Source: Eubacteriales bacterium (GTDB lineage: Bacteria > Bacillota > Clostridia > Oscillospirales > Butyricicoccaceae). Taken from it: 64,000 nucleotides of DNA. The stretch spans positions 28,979-92,978 of the forward strand of contig JAUNGQ010000008.1 of NCBI GenBank assembly GCA_030524285.1, written 5' to 3'. Numbering within the stretch: position 1 is the first letter of the stretch; the number at the start of each line of letters is the position of its first letter. A program made the position numbers and the translations under genes. Below the pieces are notes generated by a model. The model saw only the letters and a program-made list of their open reading frames with translations. It did no database searches and was not told the origin of the DNA. Of the stretch, positions 7,387 to 15,054 are shown piece by piece.

Positions 7387-9075
7387 ATGAATTTAATCGA
7401 AAAGGCGAAAAAGCAGGCGGCCGAGGTTGTTCTGAACGCATATCACGCCGCAGTTGCCGCAGGCGATCTGCCGGAGGGTGATGTACCGGCAGTTGCTGTG
7501 GAAATTCCAAAGGATACCAGGAATGGCGACTATGCATCCTCCTTTGCCATGCAGTGCGCACGTGCGCTGCACATGGCGCCGCGTAAGATTGCAGAAGCGT
7601 TGACCGCACATATTGTACTGGACGGCACCTATTTTGAAGAGATTTCCATTGCAGGCCCGGGCTTTTTGAACTTCCGGCTCGGCAAGCAGTGGTATGCAGA
7701 TGCTGTGACATTGGTTTCGGATATGGGGAAGGATTACGGCCGTGTGACTGCTGAAAAGCCGGAAAAGATCATGGTAGAGTTCGTTTCTGCAAATCCAACC
7801 GGGCCGATGCACATGGGCAATGCCCGTGGAGGCGTACTGGGTGACTGCCTGGCAGAGGTGCTGAGCTGGGCCGGTCATGATGTAACCCGTGAATTCTACA
7901 TCAATGATGCAGGCAATCAGGTAGATAAGTTTGCACATTCTGTAGAAGGACGTTATATCCAGCAGCTCAAGGGCGAGGATGCAATCGAATTTGACGCAAG
8001 CTGGTATCAGGGCGCCGACATCAAGGAGCTGGCTGCTGATCTGGTCAAGCTGCATGGCGATAAGCTGCTTGACATGGAACCGGAGCAGCGCCGCAAAGTT
8101 ATTGTAGAATACGGTCTGCCGACGAATATTGCACGGATGCAGCGTGATCTGGAACGTTATAAAATTCATTATGATGTATGGTTCCGCGAAAGCGGGCTGC
8201 ATGAGTCCGGTTATGTGAAGGAAACCGTTGACATGCTGACGGAGAAGGGCGCTACCTATGAAAAGGAAGGCGCACTGTGGCTGCGTTCCACCGATTTCGG
8301 CTGTGATAAGGATGATGTGCTGCGTCGTGCAAATGGTTTCTATACCTATTTTGCAGCTGATATTGCATACCATAGAAATAAGTTTGAGAAGCGCGGCTTT
8401 GACCGTGTTATCAATATCTGGGGTGCAGACCACCATGGTCATGTGCTCCGCTTGAAGAGTGCGCTTGATGCGATTGGTCTGGATGGCGCAAATCGTCTGG
8501 AAATCGTTTTAATGCAGCTTGTCCGCATGATGCAGGGCGGCGAGGTTGTGCGTATGTCCAAGCGTACCGGCAAGTCTTTGACGCTGTCTGATCTGCTGGA
8601 TGAAATCCCGGTAGATGCAGCGCGGTATTTCTTCAATTCCCGTGCCGCAGAAACCCAGATGGAATTTGATCTTGATCTGGCTGTCAAGCAGGACAGCGAT
8701 AATCCGTTGTACTACTGTCAGTATGCACATGCACGTATTTGCAGTCTGCTGGCTAAGATTGAGTCAGAGGGCATTGCAGTACCGGATACGGCAGATTTGA
8801 CTGTCCTGAATGAGGCAGAAGAGCTGGCGTTGGTGAAACAGATCAGCCTGCTGCCGGAGGAAATTACCTCTGCGGCTGCGGAGCGTGACCCGTCTCGTAT
8901 GAATAAGTATGCCGTTGCATTGTGCGCGCAATTCCATCGCTTCTATAATGCATGTCGCATCAGGGAAGCGGAGGAAACTGTACGGGATGCACGTCTTGTG
9001 CTGTGCCGCGCGGCACGCCAGACGATTTACAACGTACTGACGATGATTGGTGTAGAAGCGCCAGAACATATGTAA
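7387..9075 (+). CDS. argS: Arginyl-tRNA synthetase
   Basis: Class I synthetase that charges tRNA-Arg with arginine. The HIGH-type motif appears as TGPMHMGNARGG near residue 140 and the KMSKS-type loop as VRMSKRTGKS near residue 385. An N-terminal tRNA-recognition domain and a C-terminal anticodon-binding helical domain complete the 562 residues, the usual size. The ATG at 7387 is taken as the start because AAAGG at 7373-7377 is 9 bases upstream; the frame is also open from a TTG at 7318, but that would add residues unlike any family member and would overlap the upstream hairpin. Confidence 0.97.
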   Translation: MNLIEKAKKQAAEVVLNAYHAAVAAGDLPEGDVPAVAVEIPKDTRNGDYASSFAMQCARALHMAPRKIAEALTAHIVLDGTYFEEISIAGPGFLNFRLGKQWYADAVTLVSDMGKDYGRVTAEKPEKIMVEFVSANPTGPMHMGNARGGVLGDCLAEVLSWAGHDVTREFYINDAGNQVDKFAHSVEGRYIQQLKGEDAIEFDASWYQGADIKELAADLVKLHGDKLLDMEPEQRRKVIVEYGLPTNIARMQRDLERYKIHYDVWFRESGLHESGYVKETVDMLTEKGATYEKEGALWLRSTDFGCDKDDVLRRANGFYTYFAADIAYHRNKFEKRGFDRVINIWGADHHGHVLRLKSALDAIGLDGANRLEIVLMQLVRMMQGGEVVRMSKRTGKSLTLSDLLDEIPVDAARYFFNSRAAETQMEFDLDLAVKQDSDNPLYYCQYAHARICSLLAKIESEGIAVPDTADLTVLNEAEELALVKQISLLPEEITSAAAERDPSRMNKYAVALCAQFHRFYNACRIREAEETVRDARLVLCRAARQTIYNVLTMIGVEAPEHM

Positions 9076-9103
9076 TACGCCTATTACGGGCAGAAGGAGA
9101 GCT

Positions 9104-10138
9104 ATGGAACCCGTTCCTTTATGTAGTGGGGAAGTCATTTTAACATTGGAAACACCATCGCAGATGATGTCTGTGAACTGGGACAATTGCCATGCGGCTT
9201 CATTTGTCGTGCCGGATGCCATGAGCCTTGCAGCTGTCAAAAGTCATGCAGGTGGCAGGCCCGTTGGTATGATGATCAATGCAGACGGCTGGAATCCGGA
9301 AGAGGACATCGGTGCGGAATGGCCGTCGGAACGTCTGATTGGACGGTTTAAAAATATTGTCAGCCGTGCAACACATGCCAAAGCAGATTTTATTTATATC
9401 CGTATGCGGCAGAATCTGCATGTACTGCGTGCAGCTGTGCTGGCAGTAACCGATCAGTCCGGGCTTGGTATTTTGGTAGAAATGCCGGTGGATGAGGATG
9501 GGCGGACCGGAGATGGTTCGTCGGCGCTGGCAGTGATGGGCATTATGCAGCGCATCGGTGTTGCAGGAGTTATTCTAACCGGTGAGCCGGAAGATGTTGA
9601 CGATGCCATCGAAGAGCTGGCGCCATATGCCAATATCGCGCTGGGTGTTTCTGTCGAGCCACATGAGCTGGATGAGATGAAGCATCTGCAAAGTGTGGAA
9701 TTTTACCACACAAGCGATTTAGAGCATGTCAGACGAATACTGGAGCGTGCACCGGAGAGCACCGGGAAAAATGAACCGGAGGCAGATGAGGATTATATCC
9801 TGGCGCCGGTTGGCGTGCATACGCATTTCGTCGATGCAACGATTGATATTTCTGATCCGATTGATTTGGAAGATAATTTCGGTGAAAATCTGCTGGATTT
9901 GGAGGATCAGTGGTCTGGTGCATGGAAGCTGGAAATCAGTACACCGTATGATGTACAGCTGCTGGCAGAAAACCAGTATATGCTGGAGCGTCCGGTTTGT
10001 CTGGAAGCGGAAAATCCGGAGCTGCTGGAGGAAGCGCTGCGCGTTTTTGACGGCATTGCACTGTATGATGGAACGTGGGAATTGGATGAAGATATTTTTG
10101 ATTACTTCCGCCAGCATTATGGGCTGGTAGCACTGTAA
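9104..10138 (+). CDS. Uncharacterised protein with weak MetH-like features
   Basis: I cannot name a function. The 344-residue acidic protein shows patterns like the first two modules of methionine synthase. ILVEMPVDEDGRTGDGSSAL followed by a Leu/Gly-rich VAGVILTG strand resembles the homocysteine-domain stretch that reads MTFDENGRMLTGTDP. The later PVCLEAENPELLEEALRVF resembles the pterin-domain strand with a sampling of Asp/Ser/Glu. The cysteines that bind zinc in real homocysteine methyltransferases (GxNC and GGCCG) are absent, so it would not be that enzyme. AGGAG at 9095-9099 precedes the ATG. It lies 28 bases after argS and ends in a terminator, so argS and this gene may be co-transcribed. 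Confidence 0.5.
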   Translation: MEPVPLCSGEVILTLETPSQMMSVNWDNCHAASFVVPDAMSLAAVKSHAGGRPVGMMINADGWNPEEDIGAEWPSERLIGRFKNIVSRATHAKADFIYIRMRQNLHVLRAAVLAVTDQSGLGILVEMPVDEDGRTGDGSSALAVMGIMQRIGVAGVILTGEPEDVDDAIEELAPYANIALGVSVEPHELDEMKHLQSVEFYHTSDLEHVRRILERAPESTGKNEPEADEDYILAPVGVHTHFVDATIDISDPIDLEDNFGENLLDLEDQWSGAWKLEISTPYDVQLLAENQYMLERPVCLEAENPELLEEALRVFDGIALYDGTWELDEDIFDYFRQHYGLVAL

Positions 10139-10151
10139 TCATGAAACGTGG

Positions 10152-10190
10152 AAGCGCAGGCGGGAATAACCTTTTCTGTCTGCGCTTTTT
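10152..10190 (+). terminator. Intrinsic terminator after the MetH-like gene
   Basis: AAGCGCAG at 10152-10159 pairs with CTGCGCTT at 10180-10187, extended inwards by weaker pairs, with five Ts to 10190. It lies inside the apparent 5' extension of the prmA frame, showing that extension is not coding. Confidence 0.75.
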
Positions 10191-10212
10191 GAATAGAAAA
10201 GGAGCGTTGTTT

Positions 10213-11178
10213 GTGAATAGCTGGACTGAAGTGACAATCTGGACATCCACAACTGGTATTGATGCTGTTACCGGAATGCTGATGGATTTGGGTATTGATG
10301 GATTTGTCATTGAAGACGCACAGGATTTTACGGATTTTTTGCAGGATACTGAGATATACTGGGATTATGTAGATGAAGATCTGGCAAAGGAAAAAAAGGA
10401 TGCAGAAACCAATGTCAAGATCTATATTGAGGACAGCCCGGAGGGGGCGGAAATGCTGGCGCAGGTTCATGCAGGTCTTACAGATATCCGTGCACGCGAT
10501 ACAGAGAAGGCGTTTGGACGCTGCACAGCAGAGCTGGCTTCCATGAAGCAGGAGGACTGGGAAAACAACTGGAAACAGTATTTTAAGCCGTTCCGTGTCG
10601 GTGACACCTTTCTGATTAAGCCATCGTGGGAAACCTGTGAGCCGGAGGAAGGCAGACGGATTCTGGAAATTGACCCGTCTTCCAGTTTTGGAACTGGTAC
10701 GCATAATACGACACAGCTGTGTATTTGTGAGCTGGAACGGCTGGTCAAGCCGGGAGATCGCCTGCTGGATATGGGATGTGGCAGCGGTATTTTGTCTGTA
10801 GCTGCACATATGCTGGGGGCAAATGATATTACAGCGGTAGATATTGACCCGAATGCGACTCGGATTGCCGCAGAAAATGCACAGAAGAACGGCTTTACTC
10901 TGCGCACCCATGTAGGTGATGTCATTGGAGACGCTGTATTATCCGAAGAAATCGGGGGAGAATATCATATTATTGTTGCAAATATTGTGGCAGATGTTAT
11001 TATGGGAATGCGTGATATCCTCAAGAGCAAGCTGAGACCGGAGGGTATCCTGATTGTTTCCGGTATCATTGCACCAAGGGCAGATGAAGTGCAGCAGTCA
11101 TTGCTGGATGCTGGCTTTGTTTTAGACCGTCGGGATCAGTCGGGAGACTGGGTGGCCATGACACTGCATCAGGCATAA
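10213..11178 (+). CDS. prmA: Ribosomal protein L11 methyltransferase
   Basis: SAM-dependent methyltransferase that methylates ribosomal protein L11. The N-terminal substrate domain is followed by the Rossmann fold with motif I LLDMGCGSGILSV near residue 200 and ANIVADVI for the later strand. The GTG at 10213 is chosen as the start: AAAAGGAG at 10197-10204 lies 8 bases before it, and the product WTEVTIWTSTTGID aligns with the family N-terminus. The in-frame ATG at 10141 lies within the preceding terminator. Product length is 321 residues, normal for PrmA. Confidence 0.92.
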   Translation: MNSWTEVTIWTSTTGIDAVTGMLMDLGIDGFVIEDAQDFTDFLQDTEIYWDYVDEDLAKEKKDAETNVKIYIEDSPEGAEMLAQVHAGLTDIRARDTEKAFGRCTAELASMKQEDWENNWKQYFKPFRVGDTFLIKPSWETCEPEEGRRILEIDPSSSFGTGTHNTTQLCICELERLVKPGDRLLDMGCGSGILSVAAHMLGANDITAVDIDPNATRIAAENAQKNGFTLRTHVGDVIGDAVLSEEIGGEYHIIVANIVADVIMGMRDILKSKLRPEGILIVSGIIAPRADEVQQSLLDAGFVLDRRDQSGDWVAMTLHQA

Positions 11179-11213
11179 TATTTTTTTGTAACAACCGGAA
11201 GGGAGGTGCGGCA

Positions 11214-12278
11214 ATGCGCAGATGGCTGAAAATCATAGTAGCTGTACTGGTTGCCGCTGCCCTTGTTTGGGTTGCCTGGTGGAAAGCGCCAAGCCATGAG
11301 GATGTATCTCTGGCGAAAACCAATGTAGACGCAGCGGATGAGCTGCTGGCCGCCTATGCAGACGGACGGGATACGCTGCTGTTTCACAGTCAGGAAATTG
11401 ATGAAAAGCAGGTTTATCATTTGCTACAGGCGCAGGAACCATACCTTTCCACACTTTCTGCAGCAGCCTATCACAATGGCAATTTGCAGCTCACGTATAC
11501 CGTTCCGGATCGGCAGGAACAGCAGCAGGGAATTACGGCAGCACAGCAGGCTGGTGCACAGGCCGCAGCGGAGGAGCAGACAATCGAAGGAAAGCTGAAA
11601 GCAATCCATGATGTATTGATCCGCAGCTGTGTGTATGAGGAAACCGGAGAACAGCGTGCACAGATGGCAGCCGGTGTATCGGAAGATGGAAGTGCAGTTT
11701 GTGCAGGCTATGCAAGGGCCTTCAGTGCTATGTGTGACGGTGCCGGTCTGGATGTTTATTATGTCGAAGATGATGAGATGACACATGCGTGGAATGCAGT
11801 TCGCCTGTATGGGGAAACGTATTTTATCGATTGCACCTATGATGACCCGGTACCAGATCAGGGACAACGTGTCGGAGATGCATTTTTCATGCTGACGGCA
11901 GAGGAATTGCGGGAAACACATACATGGGATGAAGCATTGTATGAAGATTTTCTGGATGACCAGTATCCGGCGGATTTTGCCTATATCCAGCGTATGCAGG
12001 ATTTACAATTGGCAGATTCTGCTCTGCGTGTAGCGGACACGGACTGCGCTGCGGAACAGGACGAGCTGGATGCCTTGAATGCATTGCTTGGCACGACATT
12101 GGCAGCATCGGTTTCCGGTACAAATGAAGACGGGGAAGAATATACGATGACCCGTGGGGAGCTGTATCATCTTGGCTATGACGCGTTATGGGATACAGTG
12201 AACGGAGAACATCGGATTGAGCAGTTGATTGACCGGTATATTGTCCCGCCGATTGTTGCACGGCAGATGGGATTTTGA
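11214..12278 (+). CDS. Membrane-anchored transglutaminase-like protein
   Basis: A predicted extracytoplasmic protein with a transglutaminase/protease-like fold. Residues 5-24 form one hydrophobic anchor (WLKIIVAVLVAAALVWVAWW). The catalytic triad is visible: Cys in AVCAGYARAF near residue 163, His in THAWNAV near 190 and Asp in FIDCTYDDP near 205. The rest is acidic and has no family I recognise. GGGAGG at 11201-11206 is an excellent ribosome binding site. Proteins of this class in Clostridia may be peptidases or cross-linking enzymes of the wall; the substrate is unknown. The spacing to prmA is 35 bases. Confidence 0.82.
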   Translation: MRRWLKIIVAVLVAAALVWVAWWKAPSHEDVSLAKTNVDAADELLAAYADGRDTLLFHSQEIDEKQVYHLLQAQEPYLSTLSAAAYHNGNLQLTYTVPDRQEQQQGITAAQQAGAQAAAEEQTIEGKLKAIHDVLIRSCVYEETGEQRAQMAAGVSEDGSAVCAGYARAFSAMCDGAGLDVYYVEDDEMTHAWNAVRLYGETYFIDCTYDDPVPDQGQRVGDAFFMLTAEELRETHTWDEALYEDFLDDQYPADFAYIQRMQDLQLADSALRVADTDCAAEQDELDALNALLGTTLAASVSGTNEDGEEYTMTRGELYHLGYDALWDTVNGEHRIEQLIDRYIVPPIVARQMGF

Positions 12279-12325
12279 GGGTCTAACGCTACAGGAAAAA
12301 ACATTGAAAAATTTTGAAAAAACTG

Positions 12326-12354
12326 TTGACAATTGGCGGCTCAGGAGATATAAT
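12326..12354 (+). promoter_or_regulatory. Consensus promoter of the tRNA operon
   Basis: TTGACA at 12326-12331 and TATAAT at 12349-12354 with 17 bases between are a perfect SigA promoter, 52 bases before the first tRNA. Confidence 0.9.
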
Positions 12355-12405
12355 AATCATCGTCATCTGACGAGGACAGGCAATCATCGAGGATGATACA
12401 AATAT

Positions 12406-12482
12406 GGCGGTGTAGCTTAGTTGGCTAGAGCGTCCGGTTCATACCCGGAAGGTCATAGGTTCAAGTCCCATCACCGCTACCA
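12406..12482 (+). tRNA. tRNA-Met(CAT), elongator type
   Basis: Cloverleaf with acceptor GGCGGTG/CACCGCT (G1-U72 wobble), anticodon stem TCCGG/CCGGA around loop TTCATAC, and an encoded CCA. The anticodon stem lacks the three G-C pairs and C1-A72 mismatch of the initiator. A tRNA-Ile with lysidine-modified CAT is the alternative, but its acceptor differs. Confidence 0.93.
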
Positions 12483-12485
12483 TAT

Positions 12486-12560
12486 GGCCCGTTGGTCAAG
12501 CGGTTAAGACACCGCCCTTTCACGGCGGTAACACGAGTTCGATTCTCGTACGGGTCACCA
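12486..12560 (+). tRNA. tRNA-Glu(TTC)
   Basis: Acceptor GGCCCGT/ACGGGTC, anticodon stem CCGCC/GGCGG around CTTTCAC, encoded CCA. It starts three bases after tRNA-Met. Confidence 0.96.
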
Positions 12561-12563
12561 TAT

Positions 12564-12639
12564 GGAAGTTTAGCTCAGCTGGGAGAGCATCTGCCTTACA
12601 AGCAGAGGGTCACAGGTTCGAGCCCTGTAACTTCCACCA
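12564..12639 (+). tRNA. tRNA-Val(TAC)
   Basis: Acceptor GGAAGTT/AACTTCC, anticodon stem TCTGC/GCAGA around CTTACAA, encoded CCA. Its 3' half is the parent of the repeats that follow. Confidence 0.96.
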
Positions 12640-12643
12640 TGGT

Positions 12644-12677
12644 AAAAGCCACTCTAGGAAACTAGGGTGGTTTTTTT
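12644..12677 (+). terminator. Terminator of the tRNA operon
   Basis: AAAAGCCACTCTAG at 12644-12657 pairs with CTAGGGTGGTTTT at 12662-12674 around GAAA-type loop bases, with seven Ts ending at 12677. Confidence 0.85.
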
Positions 12678-12680
12678 ATT

Positions 12681-12751
12681 CTGATTGAGCAGGAATCGAT
12701 ATCTACCAACCGGCAGCAGGGACACGAGTTCAAGCGCTGTAACTTCCACCA
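12681..12751 (+). pseudogene. Degenerate tRNA-Val copy 1
   Basis: From 12681 the sequence aligns with tRNA-Val from the D arm onward. ATCTACCAACCGGCAGCAGGG matches the anticodon arm with about two thirds identity, the T arm GAGTTCAAGCGC is altered, and AACTTCCACCA is intact. The 5' acceptor strand is missing, so a normal cloverleaf cannot form. Confidence 0.6.
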
Positions 12752-12792
12752 TGGTAAAAGCCACTCTAGGAAACTGGAGTGGCTTTTTTATG

Positions 12793-12863
12793 CTGATTGA
12801 GCAGGAATCGATATCTACCAACCGGCAGCAGGGCCACGAGTTCAAGCGCTGTAACTTCCACCA
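12793..12863 (+). pseudogene. Degenerate tRNA-Val copy 2
   Basis: Nearly identical to the copy 112 bases upstream, again lacking the 5' acceptor strand and ending in AACTTCCACCA. Copy 3 (12906-12940) keeps only the D-arm and part of the anticodon region before the repeat ends. Confidence 0.6.
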
Positions 12864-12927
12864 TGGTTGAAAACCACTCTAGGAAGCTAGGGTGGTTTTT
12901 TTATTCTGATTGAGCAGGAATCGATAT

Positions 12928-13086
12928 CTACCAACCGGCATTCCGCTCACTCGTTCTTTTAAGAAGAAAGGTGTCTCCTGCTTTGAAACACGGACAGGAA
13001 CCCGATTTTGGATTAGCCAGATATTGCTCCTGATAATCGTTAAATACCTTTGTTTCTAATACTGTTATTCTGCATTCATGTTGCAT
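12928..13086 (-). pseudogene. Truncated TIGR04076-like gene
   Basis: A 52-codon frame begins at the ATG at 13086 behind GGAGG and reads MQHECRITVLETKVF, then a GSCPCFKAGDTFLL motif. This resembles the N-terminal half of the small TIGR04076 family (about 85-100 residues), whose function is unknown. The frame runs into the tRNA-derived repeat at 12940 and stops at 12928, so the C-terminal half is lost. It lies 60 bases downstream of the EamA gene on the same strand and was probably co-transcribed with it. The family assignment is from memory of the motif only. Confidence 0.5.
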
Positions 13087-13146
13087 ATATATTTCCTCCA
13101 CAAACTTCCTAATCTTTTTCTCAGCCCGACAACTGAAATTTGCAAA

Positions 13147-13575
13147 TTACTTAATGTTAATAAATACAAGCCCCACAAGACAAATCCCTATGCCTACAAT
13201 TTTGTTCCAAGTTATCGGCTCGTAGTAGAGAATGAAACCGACAAAAATCAGTATGACTGCCAAAAATGCACTATGGACAATAAAGCCTGTGCTTACCTGC
13301 CATCCTGCTTTGTAGGCATAGATCCAACCAACCTCAAGCCCTACAATAACCAAACCAAGCACATAGGGTGCCCAGTTCATTTTTGTGAACTCTTTTAGGA
13401 TGTTTACTGTCGGGTGCGTGATAAAATGCATCACCGTCGAGAATATCGCACCCACTATGTAAGTGATTGTGAGTGCAGCAAAGGGGCTGGCATTGCCCGG
13501 CACTCCCTTTGCACAGATTTGATAGGCCGTGTTGGATAACAATACTAATGCAATCGGCCACACGTAGTTAAACAT
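13147..13575 (-). CDS. Half-size EamA/DMT transporter
   Basis: A 142-residue integral membrane protein with four or five hydrophobic segments, matching a single EamA unit of the drug/metabolite transporter superfamily; such half-size forms act as dimers. WNKIVGIGICLVGLVFINIK at the C-terminus is typical of the last EamA helix. The ATG at 13575 is chosen because GAGGAGG at 13583-13589 lies 7 bases before it; the frame is open to 13626 but without a ribosome binding site there. Substrate is unknown. It lies in the accessory patch behind the tRNA operon, with lower GC than its neighbours. Confidence 0.75.
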   Translation of the reverse strand: MFNYVWPIALVLLSNTAYQICAKGVPGNASPFAALTITYIVGAIFSTVMHFITHPTVNILKEFTKMNWAPYVLGLVIVGLEVGWIYAYKAGWQVSTGFIVHSAFLAVILIFVGFILYYEPITWNKIVGIGICLVGLVFINIK

Positions 13576-13643
13576 AACCGTTCCTCCTCGTATAATAATT
13601 TTCAAGTTAATAGATTTCAGTATCATCAGACTTAGAGATGCCC

Positions 13644-13675
13644 GTGATACAATAGCTGTAGGACAGCAGGGTCAA
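13644..13675 (-). promoter_or_regulatory. Possible promoter with internal dyad before EamA gene
   Basis: TTGACC (minus, 13670-13675) is followed after 20 bases by TATCAC (13644-13649). A dyad GCTGT-AGG-ACAGC at 13655-13667 lies in the over-long spacer, the arrangement seen at MerR-controlled promoters. No MerR gene is present in the window. Confidence 0.3.
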
Positions 13676-13714
13676 GTTCTCTTCCTCCTAGTTGAGCCGT
13701 AAGGCTGCTTCATA

Positions 13715-13805
13715 TTAAGTCAGTCCCCCTAAGCCGGAAGTTAGCTGCAAACTCATTAGCTGTTTGCCGAAGGTAAGGGGGCAGATTGTCAAGCAAGTGC
13801 AACAC
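13715..13805. other. Probable end region of the IS30 remnant
   Basis: Sequence between the transposase stop and about 13730 includes a TAAGTGTTGCACTTGC stretch on the minus strand right after the stop, like the ends of IS30-family elements. No matching opposite terminal repeat was found, consistent with a broken element. Confidence 0.35.
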
Positions 13806-14225
13806 TTAATAGCAAAAGACTTCAGCAGGGGACTTCCAGCGAAGACACTTTCTAGGACGATGATTGAGAAGCTGCTCAACAAGGCGGATATCTTGGTCCG
13901 TGACTGTACGGAAGTCAAAACCTTTTGGGAAGAAAAAACGAATCAAATCATTGGTATTCTCGTTGGTACCGCGCTGCCACGGCTTATGCGGCTCGGCAAA
14001 GTAAACAGGCGAATGCAACTTCTGTTCGAGTTGGCGAAAATTGGTAAACTCAGAGCCGTTATCCGGACTGATGCTGTTAACCGGCAAGCCTGTTAACAGC
14101 TGCTCGATCACTCGCGCTGTCTCCTCAGACGTCCTGTTTTTCAGGAGACCAATGCGAACAAAGCGGGTTTTACGATCAACAAGAGTGACAAAAAGACCCT
14201 TGCCAACGCCGCCATTGATAACCTG
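13806..14225 (-). pseudogene. IS30-family transposase remnant
   Basis: C-terminal half of an IS30-type DDE transposase. VTLVDRKTRF, ISPDNGSEF with the second catalytic Asp, PWQRGTNENTN with the catalytic Glu, and LNHRPRKCLRWKSPAEVF are all in one frame. The N-terminal helix-turn-helix and the first catalytic Asp (the WEIDT or WEGDT position) are missing. Upstream of about 14225 the frame passes into a GC-rich hairpin repeat rather than transposase. It therefore cannot encode an active enzyme. Confidence 0.82.
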
Positions 14226-14348
14226 CCCAGCCTCCGTCGAAGAAGGAGGCGTTGTGTAAATGTCTGCTGTACAGCGATTGCAGTTGATATCATAAGAGTT
14301 ACGTTTCCACTCCCTCCGTCTTTGCCTTCTGAGAGGGAGGCTTTACTG
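14226..14348. repeat. Fragment of the GC-rich hairpin repeat family
   Basis: GCCTCCGTCGAAGAAGGAGGC near 14228 and CTCCCTCCG...CTGAGAGGGAGGCTTT at about 14309-14345 match the ends of the elements at 48382 and 55583. The fragment sits at the broken 5' end of the IS30 transposase, so it probably inserted there or was joined by deletion. Confidence 0.55.
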
Positions 14349-14397
14349 TGAAGCTTTTGACTACGTTGGAATATCAAAATGGTTTTTATCTCTTGCT

Positions 14398-15054
14398 TTA
14401 AAATTCCTTTTTCTTAAAAATGCCAACCGTCAATGGATAAGATAACATAAATGCCAGCAATGCACAGGCAAAGATGATTGCTGCGCCTGATAACACTTGG
14501 AGCGTGGTCATGTGAGGGCCGAAAAAGATATTCACAGCAGTAGCAAGACCCATTATAATTCCGATGCCGCAAAGTAAACTGATTACCAGAAATACTTCAT
14601 TTCGATCCTCTCCTCCCAGGTAAAACAAAGGGAAAAAGATTGCTCCCATGAACAGGCTGATTCCAATCCCTACGATAAACAGCATGAGAATGTCTGTGTT
14701 TCGATCAAACGGATAACCGTGCAACAATATCGATAAACTCAAGCCAACCCCTGCAAACAACATACCGACAAACAACCATATGAGCTGACTGATAAAGTAG
14801 CTTTTCACAATATCAGATCGTTTTATTGGAGCTGTCAATTTATACTTGCTCCATTTACCGGCGCTTTCCTTTCGCAGGCTGGTCATTGCATTGATAGAAA
14901 ATCCGATCATGCCCAATAGCATATATCCGTTAATCAGGGTTTGTACATCATTGTCCATAGCAACGACAAAAACACCCAGCAGCAGCATAATTGCTGCAAA
15001 TACTTTTACATTCGAGCGTACCGCATAAAAATTATTTTTAAGAAGCCCTTTCAT
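14398..15054 (-). CDS. ABC-2 type transporter permease
   Basis: Membrane subunit of an ABC exporter; 218 residues with about six hydrophobic helices and a loop containing KYKLTAPIKRSDIVKSYFIS, typical of ABC-2 permeases in GntR-controlled operons such as ytr. It overlaps the upstream ATPase gene by 4 bases (ATGA), so the two subunits are translationally coupled. Substrate is unknown; relatives act in antimicrobial-peptide resistance or envelope stress. No terminator is evident downstream before the IS30 remnant. Confidence 0.85.
   Translation of the reverse strand: MKGLLKNNFYAVRSNVKVFAAIMLLLGVFVVAMDNDVQTLINGYMLLGMIGFSINAMTSLRKESAGKWSKYKLTAPIKRSDIVKSYFISQLIWLFVGMLFAGVGLSLSILLHGYPFDRNTDILMLFIVGIGISLFMGAIFFPLFYLGGEDRNEVFLVISLLCGIGIIMGLATAVNIFFGPHMTTLQVLSGAAIIFACALLAFMLSYPLTVGIFKKKEF

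Larger units (their letters stand above)
12629..12940 (+). repeat. Tandem 112-bp repeat derived from tRNA-Val 3' end
   Basis: A unit of 112-113 bases recurs, starting with AACTTCCACCATGG at 12629, 12741 and 12853. Each unit has the tRNA 3' acceptor and CCA, then a terminator hairpin (12644-12677, 12756-12789, 12870-12902), then a degenerate tRNA body. The third unit breaks off at 12940. The hairpin bases differ between copies but stay paired, for example GCCACTC/GAGTGGC in copy two and ACCACTC/GGGTGGT in copy three. Confidence 0.88.

Noticed and set aside
9104-10138. Functional methionine synthase or homocysteine methyltransferase
   Set aside because: The zinc-binding cysteines and the cobalamin module are missing and the protein is far too short for MetH.
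10141-10212. N-terminal extension of prmA
   Set aside because: These 24 codons overlap a terminator hairpin, and the GTG at 10213 has the ribosome binding site.
12629-12940. CRISPR-like or coding repeat
   Set aside because: The 112-base units are explained by the tRNA 3' end plus terminator; the open frames crossing them on both strands only follow from the repetition.
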